From Mariniflexile sp. AS56 (GTDB lineage Bacteria; Bacteroidota; Bacteroidia; Flavobacteriales; Flavobacteriaceae), in NCBI RefSeq assembly GCF_030552475.1, contig NZ_JAUPED010000002.1:248001-312000 (forward strand): a stretch of DNA of 64,000 bases, written 5' to 3'. Positions within the stretch are counted from its first letter, which is position 1. Each line of letters starts with the position of its first letter. This document shows positions 18,078 through 27,347 of the stretch, piece by piece. The position numbers were made by a program, and so were the translations under genes. Below the pieces are notes generated by a model that worked only from the letters and a program-made list of their open reading frames with translations, did not search any database and was not told the origin of the DNA.

Positions 18078-18208
18078 TGAATATGCGCAAGGGATTGCAG
18101 CGGCATCCTTTTTTATGTGTTCTCGATACTTCTAAGTAGTATTACAACACACAATACATAAAAAAGATAGAGCGTAAAGCCCGACCTTGTTTTTTCAAGG
18201 ATGCGCCC
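18078..18208 (+). ncRNA. structured RNA candidate, possibly of the Flavo-1 class
   Basis: A 460-base gap before the CAL67264-type gene contains a stretch with strong pairing. TTTTTTATGT (18109-18118) pairs with ACATAAAAAA (18156-18165) and encloses a second hairpin ATACT/AGTAT. CCTTG (18185-18189) pairs with CAAGG (18196-18200) around a T6 loop. GGAT (18092-18095) can pair with ATCC (18105-18108), while GCATCC (18103-18108) can pair instead with GGATGC (18199-18204). The blocks GCAAGGGATTGCAGCGGCATCC and AGCCCGACC...GGATGCGCCC recall a repeated flavobacterial RNA that I believe is Flavo-1; this is memory, not a covariance-model hit. Confidence 0.6.
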
Positions 18209-18228
18209 AAAAACTAAACAACTTTATT

Positions 18229-18411
18229 ATGGCAATGAATAAAAACACAGTATTGGCGTGGGCTACAACAATTATGATAATAGTAGGTGTCGCATTAATT
18301 TTAATGGGCGCGTTTAAATATGACGACGTCGCTGGTTGGGGTTTTGCATCTGTTGGTATTGGTTTTTTCGCCATCGCATGGGTATTCAATGCTTTAAAAG
18401 GGCGTGTATAA
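18229..18411 (+). CDS. CAL67264-family small membrane protein
   Basis: A 60-residue protein with two transmembrane helices: TVLAWATTIMIIVGVALILM and the GWGFASVGIGFFAIAWVFNA region, ending in KGRV. It matches my memory of the short flavobacterial CAL67264 membrane family, which has no known function. The ATG at 18229 is used, with another ATG two codons later. A longer frame opening at 18187 overlaps the RNA element and is not supported. It begins 20 bases after the structured RNA candidate, so the RNA may be its leader. Confidence 0.8.
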   Translation: MAMNKNTVLAWATTIMIIVGVALILMGAFKYDDVAGWGFASVGIGFFAIAWVFNALKGRV

Positions 18412-18500
18412 GTAGTTCGCAGTATTCTGTTAAGGCTTGCAGCATTTTTTAACTGTAAACCTATATCTTACAAATAGTAAATCTAAAATCATAATTAATT

Positions 18501-20192
18501 ATGTCTGACGATAAGAAAGTTATCTTCTCAATGTCTGGTTTAACCAAGACGTTTCCGGGGGCAAACACCCCAGTATTAAAAAATATTTATTTAAGCTTTT
18601 TTTACGGTGCCAAAATTGGAATTTTGGGTTTAAATGGTTCGGGTAAATCGACCTTACTTAAAATAATTGCTGGTGTAGAAAAGAATTATCAAGGTGATGT
18701 AACCTTTTTGCAAGATTACTCGGTGGGGTATTTAGAGCAAGAACCACAGCTTGATGAAAGTAAAACTGTTTTAGAAATTGTAAAAGAAGGTGCAGCGGAA
18801 ACCGTTGCTATTCTTGATGAATACAATAAAATAAATGATATGTTTGGTTTGGAAGAAGTGTATTCGAACCCAGACAAAATGGATAAGTTGATGGCAAAAC
18901 AGGCAGAGCTTCAAGATAAAATTGATGCTACGAATGCTTGGGAGTTAGATACTAAGTTAGAAATTGCCATGGATGCGCTTAGAACGCCCGATGGTGATAA
19001 AAAAATAGCGGTATTATCTGGTGGTGAACGCCGTCGTGTTGCTTTATGCCGATTGCTTTTACAAGAACCGGATGTGTTATTACTGGATGAGCCTACCAAC
19101 CACTTGGATGCAGAGTCTGTGCATTGGTTAGAACATCATTTAGCACAATATAAAGGAACCGTGATTGCTGTAACGCATGATAGATACTTTTTAGATAATG
19201 TAGCAGGATGGATTTTAGAATTGGATAGAGGTGAAGGAATTCCTTGGAAAGGTAATTACTCATCTTGGTTAGATCAAAAATCAAAACGTTTAGCGCAAGA
19301 AAGTAAAACAGCATCTAAGCGTCAAAAAACATTAGAACGCGAGTTAGAATGGGTACGTCAAGGTGCTAAAGGGCGTCAAACTAAACAGAAGGCGCGTTTA
19401 AATAATTACGATAAGTTAATGAGTCAAGACCAAAAACAACTTGACGAAAAACTTGAAATTTACATTCCTAACGGTCCTCGATTAGGTACCAATGTTATTG
19501 AAGCAGTAGGAGTAAGTAAAGGTTTTGATGATAAATTGCTTTATGAAGATTTAAACTTTAATCTTCCTCAAGCAGGAATAGTAGGTGTTATTGGACCCAA
19601 TGGTGCTGGTAAAACTACTATTTTCAGAATGATAATGGGTGAGGAAACGCCGGATAAAGGAGCGTTTCAAGTGGGTGAAACTGCTAAAATTGCTTATGTA
19701 GATCAAGCGCATTCGAATATTGATCCTGAGAAAACCATTTGGCAAAACTTTAGTGACGAGCAAGAGCTTGTTTTAATGGGCGGTAAAGAGGTGAACTCAC
19801 GTGCGTATTTAAGCCGTTTTAATTTCTCTGGAGGCGAGCAAAACAAAAAGGTGAAGCTGCTTTCGGGTGGAGAGCGTAATAGACTTCATTTAGCTATGAC
19901 GCTTAAAGAAGAAGGTAACGTGTTGCTTTTGGATGAGCCTACCAATGATCTTGATGTAAATACTTTACGTGCTCTAGAAGAGGGTTTAGAGAATTTTGCA
20001 GGTTGTGCCGTAGTAATATCGCATGATAGATGGTTTTTAGATAGAGTTTGTACGCATATTTTAGCGTTTGAAGGCGACTCTCAAGTATATTTCTTTGAAG
20101 GAAGTTTTAGTGAATATGAAGAAAATAAAAAGAAACGTCTGGGTGGTGATTTAACACCTAAGCGAATTAAATATAAAAAATTGGTACGCTAA
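18501..20192 (+). CDS. ettA: energy-dependent translational throttle ABC-F ATPase
   Basis: A 563-residue soluble ABC-F protein with two nucleotide-binding domains. Walker A motifs are GLNGSGKST and GPNGAGKTT; signature motifs are VLSGGERRRVALCRLL and LLSGGERNRLHLAMTL; both Walker B segments read LLLDEPTNHLD or LLLDEPTNDLD. Between them lies the P-site tRNA interaction motif region (ESKTASKRQKTLERELEWVR). EttA binds the ribosomal E site and gates the first peptide bond according to ADP/ATP ratio. A strong terminator follows. Confidence 0.95.
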   Translation: MSDDKKVIFSMSGLTKTFPGANTPVLKNIYLSFFYGAKIGILGLNGSGKSTLLKIIAGVEKNYQGDVTFLQDYSVGYLEQEPQLDESKTVLEIVKEGAAETVAILDEYNKINDMFGLEEVYSNPDKMDKLMAKQAELQDKIDATNAWELDTKLEIAMDALRTPDGDKKIAVLSGGERRRVALCRLLLQEPDVLLLDEPTNHLDAESVHWLEHHLAQYKGTVIAVTHDRYFLDNVAGWILELDRGEGIPWKGNYSSWLDQKSKRLAQESKTASKRQKTLERELEWVRQGAKGRQTKQKARLNNYDKLMSQDQKQLDEKLEIYIPNGPRLGTNVIEAVGVSKGFDDKLLYEDLNFNLPQAGIVGVIGPNGAGKTTIFRMIMGEETPDKGAFQVGETAKIAYVDQAHSNIDPEKTIWQNFSDEQELVLMGGKEVNSRAYLSRFNFSGGEQNKKVKLLSGGERNRLHLAMTLKEEGNVLLLDEPTNDLDVNTLRALEEGLENFAGCAVVISHDRWFLDRVCTHILAFEGDSQVYFFEGSFSEYEENKKKRLGGDLTPKRIKYKKLVR

Positions 20193-20212
20193 TAATGGTA
20201 CTACTTACAAAC

Positions 20213-20240
20213 AAAAAAGCCTGCTATTGCAGGCTTTTTT
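20213..20240. terminator. bidirectional rho-independent terminator
   Basis: AAAAAAGCCTGC (20213-20224), loop TATT, GCAGGCTTTTTT (20229-20240): a perfect 12-base stem flanked by A and T runs. It serves ettA on the plus strand and the two small membrane protein genes on the minus strand. Confidence 0.92.
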
Positions 20241-20262
20241 GTTTTATTTCTTATAATTATTA

Positions 20263-20460
20263 TTATTCATAAATATGGCCAGAGCCTAATTTATAATCTG
20301 AAAGATCTAAGTCATCAATAGCTTTTTTGTTTTCTTCAAATAAATTAACAGCATCTTGCCATTGGTTTTCTGGAGTAACTGTATATAAGCCAATTTTAGT
20401 TTTAAAAGCAACTAGTAAAAGTAATACGTTGAATATCGCAATGAAAATAAGTGATTCCAT
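20263..20460 (-). CDS. small membrane protein ending in GHIYE, unknown function
   Basis: A 65-residue protein: one N-terminal transmembrane helix (SLIFIAIFNVLLLLVAF), then an acidic soluble tail (NLFEENKKAIDDLDLSDY) ending SGHIYE. The neighbouring gene on the same strand has the same design and ends DGHMYGNK, so the C-terminal GH(I/M)Y signature is shared. No family name is recognised. The two genes are 16 bases apart and probably co-transcribed, ending at the shared terminator at 20213-20240. Confidence 0.65.
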   Translation of the reverse strand: MESLIFIAIFNVLLLLVAFKTKIGLYTVTPENQWQDAVNLFEENKKAIDDLDLSDYKLGSGHIYE

Positions 20461-20476
20461 GAAATTTTCAGGTTAA

Positions 20477-20722
20477 CTATTTATTGCCATACATATGGCC
20501 ATCGGTGAAATCTTTATATTTTTCTTCTTGTTTAGCCATTTCCTCGCTTAGTTTATCAAGGCGCTCATTTTCCTTCTTTAATTTGTACGATTTTCTAATA
20601 CCTAGAACTAATAGTATAGCAAAGAAAATAACAACTATAGTTAAAATGGTTACAATATCAGACTGGCTTACTGCAAGTATTTTAGGTTGAAAGCTGTTTA
20701 ATAGAAATTGGTGCATAGTCAA
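20477..20722 (-). CDS. small membrane protein with charged helix, ending GHMYGNK
   Basis: An 81-residue protein. A hydrophobic helix (DIVTILTIVVIFFAILLVLG) is followed by a strongly charged probable coiled coil (KSYKLKKENERLDKLSEEMA) and the tail TDGHMYGNK, which echoes the end of the downstream gene product. A second ATG at 20716 is a possible start. The layout suggests an anchored scaffold or assembly subunit, but no function can be assigned. First gene of the two-gene unit. Confidence 0.65.
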   Translation of the reverse strand: MTMHQFLLNSFQPKILAVSQSDIVTILTIVVIFFAILLVLGIRKSYKLKKENERLDKLSEEMAKQEEKYKDFTDGHMYGNK

Positions 20723-20993
20723 AGTAAAACATGATTAATTTGCACTTCAAATATAGTGTATTTTATTCACTAGTCCATTATATATTGCCGTAGTGGAAAT
20801 ATAAACGTAAGCCAAATAACACGGATATCTGTAGGCTATATAGCTTATTTAAAGTGTTTTAGGTGAGAAATTAAATAATACAGAGGTAATAAAATTTGTC
20901 AAATTTTATCAACAATATGTAATTATAGCAGCCATTTGATAATTTTTACCGAAATTGCTTCTCATACTTTAATGAACTTATTTATTATAAATT

Positions 20994-21575
20994 ATGCCTT
21001 CTGAAAATTTAAAAAATATAAAAACAGAATTACTTTCTAACAACTATTACACATTAAACAAATTGACCTTCGATTATAAATTAAGCAATGGAAACTGGGT
21101 GACCCAAGTTCGTGAATGTTATGATAGGGGAGATGGTGCTGGTATTTTGCTTTATAATAAAGAAAAAGGCACCATTATTTTAACAAAACAATTTAGAATG
21201 CCAACATTTTTAAATGATAATAAAGATGGGTTACTTGTTGAAATTTGTGCGGGTATGTTGGATAAGGATAATCCTGAAGCCTGTATTATAAGAGAAACAG
21301 AAGAAGAAGTTGGATATCGATTAAAGGAAGTTAAAAAAGTATTTGAAGCTTACTCTTCACCTGGTGTTATGACAGAAAAAATGCATTTTTTTATAGGTGA
21401 ATATACAGATGCTATGAAAGTAAATGAAGGTGGTGGTTTAGAAAGTGAACATGAAGATATAGAAGTATTAGAAATGCCATTTGAAAACGCCATCACGATG
21501 TTGAATAATGGTGAAATAAACGACACTAGGACCATCGTTTTATTACAGTATGCACTAATTCATAAATTAGTTTGA
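20994..21575 (+). CDS. nudK: Nudix hydrolase, GDP-mannose pyrophosphatase type
   Basis: A 193-residue Nudix enzyme. The Nudix box is GMLDKDNPEACIIRETEEEV followed by GY, with the REtEEEVGY core intact; the first glutamate of the generic box is an asparagine. The flanking CYDRGDGAGILLYN, KQFRMPTFLND and YSSPGVMTEKMHFFIGEY resemble E. coli NudK along the whole length, which hydrolyses GDP-mannose to GMP and mannose-1-phosphate. It converges with the GNAT gene, with only four bases between stop codons. Confidence 0.85.
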   Translation: MPSENLKNIKTELLSNNYYTLNKLTFDYKLSNGNWVTQVRECYDRGDGAGILLYNKEKGTIILTKQFRMPTFLNDNKDGLLVEICAGMLDKDNPEACIIRETEEEVGYRLKEVKKVFEAYSSPGVMTEKMHFFIGEYTDAMKVNEGGGLESEHEDIEVLEMPFENAITMLNNGEINDTRTIVLLQYALIHKLV

Positions 21576-21579
21576 TTCT

Positions 21580-22044
21580 TTAAAAAATCAATTCCATTTT
21601 TATGTCACTTCTTTTGTATGGTGAATTTGGTTCAATGGTTACTTCAATAAAACCATATTTTTTATAAATATAAATGGCGTTCTCTAATTTTCGATTGGAG
21701 TAAAGCGTGAGCTTTGGCAACTCTATAAATTTCGCAAAATCTATAGAATGTTGCATAAGTTGTTGCCCAATTTTAAAACCACGGTGTTTTGGTGAAACGG
21801 CCATTTTAGTAAGTTCAAAAAGGTTGCTAGTTCCCATAGGCATTAAAGCAACTGTACCTACAATCTCATTATTTAGTTTTGCAAAGAATATATGGCCTCC
21901 TTTGTTAATAATATAAGTTTCAGGTTTACTTAAAACTTCATCATCATATGGTTCTACATAAAAATAAGTTTGTAACCATTCTATGTTTAAATCGTAGAAA
22001 TGTTTAGCGTATTTATTTTCAAATGGTATGATTTCAATTTTCAT
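21580..22044 (-). CDS. GNAT-family N-acetyltransferase
   Basis: A 154-residue GNAT protein. The acetyl-CoA binding core is visible as LTKMAVSPKHRGFKIGQQLM, followed by LTLYSNRKLENAIYIYKKYG with the typical NxxAxxxYxxxGF pattern. The acceptor is unknown; the shape is that of general small-molecule or peptide acetyltransferases. Its start overlaps the end of the upstream arginase-fold gene by 11 bases, so the two form a translationally coupled pair. Confidence 0.9.
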   Translation of the reverse strand: MKIEIIPFENKYAKHFYDLNIEWLQTYFYVEPYDDEVLSKPETYIINKGGHIFFAKLNNEIVGTVALMPMGTSNLFELTKMAVSPKHRGFKIGQQLMQHSIDFAKFIELPKLTLYSNRKLENAIYIYKKYGFIEVTIEPNSPYKRSDIKMELIF

Positions 22045-23053
22045 GAGCGTTAATAAAATCTGCTATTAAATAAGTGATTAATTTTCCAACTTGTGTTTCT
22101 GTTTTTTTTGTGGGTGCCGCTTCACATATATGTAAATAGCAGGCATTTTCGTATTTTCCAAAATAAGAAACAAAACTTCTAGCTTTATTAACACTAAAAC
22201 CACTCGGTGTCATCGCGCTACTTGGTGTGTTTTCAATAGCATCACAATCTATTTCTATACCAAAAGGTTTATCGCCAACATGGTTATAGGCGCGTTCTAA
22301 AGTTTCTTTAAACTTGGTGTCTTTGGCAACTTCTAAGCTTTCAAAAGTATTGTATTTTACTAATTTTAATTTTTTAAGTGTTTTAAAGAGAACGTCAGAC
22401 GTGTAATTACGTTGCAGTCCAAACACAAAATAGTTTCTTAAAAATCCTTCCGCGTAAGCGTAACTAAAACCGTTACCGCTGTGCCTTCCTTCTTCTGGTC
22501 TAAAATCTGAATGCACATCAAAATTAATAGCATTTATAGCCTGTTTTAAAGCTAAACTGGCTCCTTTTATATTTCCGTATGCGTTGTTGTGGCCACCTCC
22601 AATAATAATAGGTTTTTTACCAGCAGAAACAATTAGTTGCACGATGTGGGTAACATGTTTATCTATGTTGCTCACCATTTTTCTGGCTTTAGAAATACTT
22701 TTCTTTTTAGAGGGGTCTAAAGCTGCAACCTTTAATAATTCATCTGTAAAATCGAGATGTCCTAAAATTAAAACTTTATTAGCTTTTGTAAACTCATTAC
22801 TTTGAATGTTTAATAACACTTTTAAAGCAGCGTCCCAAGCTTTAGAGGTACCTGTTTTGCCATAATTAGCATAGACCCCAACATCTTCTGGTAAACCAAT
22901 TATTACATGCGTAACGTCCAAACTTATAAGTTGTTCGTATATATTGGAAATGCTGGTTAATATTTGAATATGTTCACCAAATTTGGATTCACCTGGGCGT
23001 TTGTTTAATAATTCGTTTAATGCAGTATTGTTAAATAAAACCAGTTTATTCAT
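22034..23053 (-). CDS. arginase/formimidoylglutamase-family hydrolase
   Basis: A 339-residue ureohydrolase-fold enzyme. The binuclear metal motifs are GGGHNNAYGN, NFDVHSDFRPEEGRHSGN and IEIDCDAIENTPSSAMTPSG, equivalent to GGDHS, DxHxD and DIDxxDP of arginases. These variants are common in Bacteroidota homologues annotated as formimidoylglutamase or arginase. No other histidine-degradation gene is adjacent, so the substrate remains open (arginine, agmatine, formiminoglutamate or another guanidine compound). Confidence 0.85.
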   Translation of the reverse strand: MNKLVLFNNTALNELLNKRPGESKFGEHIQILTSISNIYEQLISLDVTHVIIGLPEDVGVYANYGKTGTSKAWDAALKVLLNIQSNEFTKANKVLILGHLDFTDELLKVAALDPSKKKSISKARKMVSNIDKHVTHIVQLIVSAGKKPIIIGGGHNNAYGNIKGASLALKQAINAINFDVHSDFRPEEGRHSGNGFSYAYAEGFLRNYFVFGLQRNYTSDVLFKTLKKLKLVKYNTFESLEVAKDTKFKETLERAYNHVGDKPFGIEIDCDAIENTPSSAMTPSGFSVNKARSFVSYFGKYENACYLHICEAAPTKKTETQVGKLITYLIADFINAHEN

Positions 23054-23169
23054 AAAAAAGTAAATAAATTTGAAATAAAAATACAGTATTATTTATTTAA
23101 AGCATTAAAAAAAATAAAGTATTATAATTAAAGAACAATTAGACTATTAAAACATTAAAACAAGTAATT

Positions 23170-24054
23170 ATGGAAAACAACAAAAGTAGTATGGGGCTTA
23201 AAGTAGCATTGGGTATCGCATTAGTTTTATTTTTAGGAACAGCATTCTACACAATGAATTTATATTCAAGTAGTTCGAAAGTGCAACAAGACTTAACCGA
23301 ACAAAAACAATTAGTAATGAACGATTTGAACGCAATGGCTAAGCAATATGATGTGGCTATTAGTGAAAATGATGTGGCTAATAAAGATTTAGTTGATGCA
23401 AGAGCGCGTATTCAAGGATTAATTGATTCGTTAAAAATTTCTGAAACTAACGTAAAGAGCTTATGGAGCTACAAACAAAAGTATGCGTCTTTACAAAAAG
23501 AAATGAATGCTTTATTAGCTGAAAACGATAAATTAAAAATTCAAAATTCTTATTTAGCAACCTCTTTGGATAGTACACGTGTTCGTTTAGAAGAACGTAC
23601 TATGTTTACAGATTCTTTATTAATTCAAAATAATGCTTTAGCTGAAGTTGTTTCTAACGCAGCTGTATTAGGAGCCGTAAACATGAAAGGTTTCGGAGTT
23701 ATTGAAAGAACTTCAGGTAAATTAATACCAACAGAAAGAGCAAGTCGTTCTGATAAAATTAGAGTTTGTTTTACAGTGCCTAAAAATAAATTAGTGCAAT
23801 CTGGAAACCAAGAATTATACGTTCAAGTTATTGACCCGAAAAACAATACTTTAGGTTTAAACGAACAAGTTAAATTTGGAGATAAAGCGTTAAACTACAG
23901 CATTATTAGTAAGTTTAATTACGAAAACGTGAGTTTAGATGTTTGTGAATTTGTTTCTTCGAAAGAGAAAACCGATTTTGAAAAAGGACGTTATATCATT
24001 AATGTTTTTAATGAAAAAGATTTAGTAGCAACATCTGAGTTTACTTTAAAATAA
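23170..24054 (+). CDS. membrane-anchored coiled-coil protein, unknown function
   Basis: A 294-residue protein. One N-terminal transmembrane helix (LKVALGIALVLFLGTAFYTM) is followed by a long coiled coil from about residue 37 to 160 (heptad-like runs such as LQKEMNALLAENDKLKIQNS), then a compact C-terminal beta domain of about 130 residues (DKIRVCFTVPKNKLVQSGNQ onward). It should sit in the inner membrane with the coiled coil in the periplasm. Similar proteins are widespread in flavobacteria as hypothetical proteins. Single gene, ended by a strong terminator. Confidence 0.8.
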   Translation: MENNKSSMGLKVALGIALVLFLGTAFYTMNLYSSSSKVQQDLTEQKQLVMNDLNAMAKQYDVAISENDVANKDLVDARARIQGLIDSLKISETNVKSLWSYKQKYASLQKEMNALLAENDKLKIQNSYLATSLDSTRVRLEERTMFTDSLLIQNNALAEVVSNAAVLGAVNMKGFGVIERTSGKLIPTERASRSDKIRVCFTVPKNKLVQSGNQELYVQVIDPKNNTLGLNEQVKFGDKALNYSIISKFNYENVSLDVCEFVSSKEKTDFEKGRYIINVFNEKDLVATSEFTLK

Positions 24055-24070
24055 ACCTCATATAACATTT

Positions 24071-24104
24071 AAAAAAAGCCTTAGGTGAACCCTAAGGCTT
24101 TTTT
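24071..24104 (+). terminator. rho-independent terminator
   Basis: AAAAAAGCCTTAGG, loop TGAAC, CCTAAGGCTTTTTT: a stem with flanking A and T runs, 17 bases after the stop codon of the coiled-coil protein gene. Confidence 0.92.
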
Positions 24105-24294
24105 GTATATAAATACGTTATTTTCAATACCTCTAAACAAATTTATGTGCAAATTGAAGAAAAATTGAATAAAGAATTATTATAAGGTGTAGTTTTAATT
24201 TCTAAAGAAATATTTTAATAACAATTTAATAATATTTTAGCAATAATAGAGTATCTAATCCCCTCCTAAATACTTTATAAATAGTCTTTATAAT

Positions 24295-24879
24295 ATGCAG
24301 GAAGCAAATCCTAATTTAGATTTTTTAAACACCTTTAGTAGCGTATCTGAAGATGTTGTTGATGAAATTTTGAAATTTTCTGAGTTTAAAACTGTAAAAG
24401 CAGGTACACAACTGGTTAAATTTAATGAAAAACCTCAAAAAGTATATATGCTTGTTTCTGGAGTTGTACGATGTTTTTTAAGTACAGAATCTGGAAAAGA
24501 ATTTAATAAAAGTTTTTATATGCATTTGGGTTTCTTTGGTCCATTAACTTCCTTGATTCAAAAAACACCGTCCTTATTTGTATTTGAAGCACTTCAAGAT
24601 TCAGAGGTTTATGAAGTTGATTTTGATGCACTAAGAGAATTATGTATTAGAAATGCATCTGTAAATATGCTGTATTCTAAAATATTAGAATCTATTTATA
24701 TGATGTATGAAAAGCGACTAGTGGAATTAATTTCGCTAGATGCTAAAGATAGATATTTTGAATTACAGAAGAAATTTGAAGGGATTGATGAGTTAATTCC
24801 GCAGTACCATATCGCCTCCTATTTAGGGATAACCGCAGTGCAATTAAGTAGGATTAGAAATAAAAATGATAGCAATTAA
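24295..24879 (+). CDS. Crp/Fnr-family transcriptional regulator
   Basis: A 194-residue protein with an N-terminal cyclic-nucleotide-binding-like beta roll (FKTVKAGTQLVKFNEKPQKV, then YMLVSGVVRCFL) and a C-terminal helix-turn-helix (IASYLGITAVQLSRIRNK). No FNR-type cysteine cluster is visible, so oxygen sensing by an iron-sulfur cluster is unlikely. The ligand and target genes are unknown. It lies between the coiled-coil protein gene and convergent fumC as a single gene, and shares the downstream bidirectional terminator with fumC. Confidence 0.9.
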   Translation: MQEANPNLDFLNTFSSVSEDVVDEILKFSEFKTVKAGTQLVKFNEKPQKVYMLVSGVVRCFLSTESGKEFNKSFYMHLGFFGPLTSLIQKTPSLFVFEALQDSEVYEVDFDALRELCIRNASVNMLYSKILESIYMMYEKRLVELISLDAKDRYFELQKKFEGIDELIPQYHIASYLGITAVQLSRIRNKNDSN

Positions 24880-24970
24880 CATTTGTTAACAGTTAGCACC
24901 ATGTTAAATTATATATTTGAAGAGAATTCTTAGAATATTTAGAAGGATTGATAGCTAACCAACCAACCAA

Positions 24971-25005
24971 AAAAAAACAGGTAAATATTATTTACCTGTT
25001 TTTTT
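24971..25005. terminator. bidirectional rho-independent terminator
   Basis: CAGGTAAAT, loop ATT, ATTTACCTG (24978-24998), bounded by A7 on the left and T7 on the right. It terminates the Crp/Fnr gene on the plus strand and fumC on the minus strand. Confidence 0.92.
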
Positions 25006-25025
25006 ATTTATATGAGATTAAGAAT

Positions 25026-26423
25026 TTATTTTAAACTCCCAACCATTTCTTCTGGTTTTACCCAAGCATCATAATCTTCAGCAGTAACGTAGCCTAAATT
25101 GATGGCTTCTTCTTTTAAAGTTGTTCCGTTAGCATGTGCTGTATTTGCAATTTCAGCTGCTTTATAGTAACCTATTTTGGTGTTTAACGCTGTTACTAAC
25201 ATTAAAGAGTTGTTCAATAGTTTTTTAATTACGTCGTGGTTTGGTTCTATACCAACAGCACAATGTTCGTCGAAACTAGCACAAGCATCACCAATTAATT
25301 GAGCAGATTGTATCGCATTTGCAGCCATTACTGGCTTAAATACATTTAACTCATAATGTCCTTGTAAACCTCCTACAGTAACAGCTACATCATTACCAAT
25401 TACTTGCGCACAAACCATGGTTAAAGCTTCACATTGTGTTGGGTTTACTTTTCCTGGCATAATAGAACTACCTGGTTCATTTGCTGGAATAATAATTTCA
25501 CCAATACCACTTCGTGGTCCAGAAGCCATCATTCTAACATCGTTAGCTATTTTATTTAAAGAAACGGCTAATTGTTTTAGAGCTCCATGTGTTTCAACTA
25601 TCGCATCGTGGGCTGCAAGGGCTTCAAACTTGTTTGGTGCTGTTATAAATGGAAGTCCAGTAAATTCTGCAATATATTCTGCAACACGTTTACTATAGCC
25701 TTTAGGTGTGTTTAAACCAGTTCCTACAGCTGTACCTCCTAATGCTAATTCACTTAAATGTGGCAATGTGTTTTCTAAAGCTTTTAAGCCGTAGTCTAAT
25801 TGAGCTACATAACCAGAAATTTCTTGACCTAAGGTTAGGGGTGTAGCATCCATTAAATGGGTACGTCCAATTTTTACAACATTTTTAAAGGCTTCAGATT
25901 TTTTCTTTAAAGTATCACGAAGTTGTTTTACACCAGGAATAGTTACTTCTACTATTTTTTTATACACAGCAATATGCATACCTGTTGGAAACGTATCGTT
26001 TGATGACTGTGATTTATTAACATCATCATTTGGTTGAATCGCTTTTTCTCCTTCACCTATAATTTTACCTGCTAATTGCTGTGCTCTATTGGCAATAACT
26101 TCATTAGCATTCATATTACTTTGTGTTCCAGAGCCGGTTTGCCATATAACAAGCGGAAATTGATCATCATGTTTGCCTTCTAATATTTCATTACAAACAG
26201 CAGCAATTAAATCACGCTTTTCAATAGGTAAAACACCTAACTCACAATTGGTGTAAGCAGCAGCTTTTTTTAAATAGGCAAATCCGTAAATTATTTCTAA
26301 AGGCATAGACGCCGAAGCTCCTATCTTAAAATTATTTCGAGAGCGTTCTGTTTGTGCTCCCCAAAGTTTATCGGCAGGTACCTTTACCTCGCCCATGGTA
26401 TCTTTTTCTATTCTAAAAGCCAT
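25026..26423 (-). CDS. fumC: class II fumarate hydratase
   Basis: Fumarase of the TCA cycle, interconverting fumarate and malate without an iron-sulfur cluster. The superfamily signature [13 protein letters not shown] is intact, along with [19 protein letters not shown]-like substrate contacts ([14 protein letters not shown]), [15 protein letters not shown] and [16 protein letters not shown]. The 465-residue length is standard. A TAACTTTG element on the minus strand (26448-26455) sits at promoter distance from the start. Single gene. Confidence 0.96.
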   Translation of the reverse strand: MAFRIEKDTMGEVKVPADKLWGAQTERSRNNFKIGASASMPLEIIYGFAYLKKAAAYTNCELGVLPIEKRDLIAAVCNEILEGKHDDQFPLVIWQTGSGTQSNMNANEVIANRAQQLAGKIIGEGEKAIQPNDDVNKSQSSNDTFPTGMHIAVYKKIVEVTIPGVKQLRDTLKKKSEAFKNVVKIGRTHLMDATPLTLGQEISGYVAQLDYGLKALENTLPHLSELALGGTAVGTGLNTPKGYSKRVAEYIAEFTGLPFITAPNKFEALAAHDAIVETHGALKQLAVSLNKIANDVRMMASGPRSGIGEIIIPANEPGSSIMPGKVNPTQCEALTMVCAQVIGNDVAVTVGGLQGHYELNVFKPVMAANAIQSAQLIGDACASFDEHCAVGIEPNHDVIKKLLNNSLMLVTALNTKIGYYKAAEIANTAHANGTTLKEEAINLGYVTAEDYDAWVKPEEMVGSLK

Positions 26424-26612
26424 CGTTACATGATTTAATTTAAGTTACAAAGTTAATTGATTTATGGTTTTTATAAGTAAGAAATTTGTTTGTTTTTTAT
26501 AAACTTTTTTAACAGAGATATAACGTCTTTGTTTTATTTATTTGATCAAAATTGGGTAATTTAGCTTGTATAGAATACATTTAATTATTTAAATATAAAA
26601 ACATAACATATT

Positions 26613-27254
26613 ATGGCAACAATTAGATTAGGAGACGTTGCTCCAAATTTCACAGCAAAATCTACAGAAGGAGACATTAATTTTCATGATTGGTTAGGTG
26701 ATAGCTGGGGTATATTATTTTCACATCCTGCAGATTATACACCGGTTTGTACTACAGAATTAGGTACAGTAGCCAAATATAAACCCGAGTTTGATAAACG
26801 AAACGTTAAAGTAGTGGCATTAAGTGTTGATGGGTTAGAATCGCATAAAGGTTGGGTGAATGATATTAATGAAACCCAGAATACTACAGTGAATTTTCCA
26901 ATTATCGCAGATGATGATAAAAACGTATCTGAACTGTACGATATGATACATCCCAATGCAAATGATAAATTAACGGTACGTTCTGTATTTGTAATTGGTG
27001 ATGATAAAAAGGTGAAATTGATAATTACCTACCCAGCATCTACAGGTAGAAATTTTGATGAGTTGCTACGTGTTATTGATAGTTTACAATTAACGGCGTA
27101 CCACAAAGTGGCTACTCCAGCAAATTGGAAGAACGGAGAAGATGTGGTTATTTCTCCAGCTATTACAAACGAGCAAATTCCAGGCATGTTCCCAAAAGGG
27201 CATAAGGAAATTAAACCTTATTTAAGAATGACACCACAACCTAACTTAGATTAA
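26613..27254 (+). CDS. 1-Cys peroxiredoxin (Prx6 type)
   Basis: A 213-residue peroxidase reducing hydroperoxides. The peroxidatic cysteine is in SHPADYTPVCTTELG (Cys46) and it is the only cysteine in the protein, so there is no resolving cysteine. This, the length and the C-terminal extension (FPKGHKEIKPYLRMTPQPNL) place it in the Prx6/1-Cys group rather than AhpC. Cytosolic by absence of a signal. Single gene with a 190-base gap to the divergent fumC. Confidence 0.93.
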   Translation: MATIRLGDVAPNFTAKSTEGDINFHDWLGDSWGILFSHPADYTPVCTTELGTVAKYKPEFDKRNVKVVALSVDGLESHKGWVNDINETQNTTVNFPIIADDDKNVSELYDMIHPNANDKLTVRSVFVIGDDKKVKLIITYPASTGRNFDELLRVIDSLQLTAYHKVATPANWKNGEDVVISPAITNEQIPGMFPKGHKEIKPYLRMTPQPNLD

Positions 27255-27286
27255 GAAAGTTCTGTTAATAATTTTTGGTTTAACTA

Positions 27287-27317
27287 TTGTTTAACAAAAA
27301 CGGTTGCATTATCTTTG
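27287..27317 (+). promoter_or_regulatory. Bacteroidota-type promoter of the 58-residue membrane protein
   Basis: TTG (27287-27289), a 20-base spacer, then TATCTTTG (27310-27317), matching the TTG-N19-TAnnTTTG consensus known for flavobacteria with one extra spacer base. Transcription should start near 27323, giving a leader of about 25 bases before the ATG at 27348. Confidence 0.6.
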
Positions 27318-27347
27318 CGTAAGATTTTTTAATAGATAGATACAATT

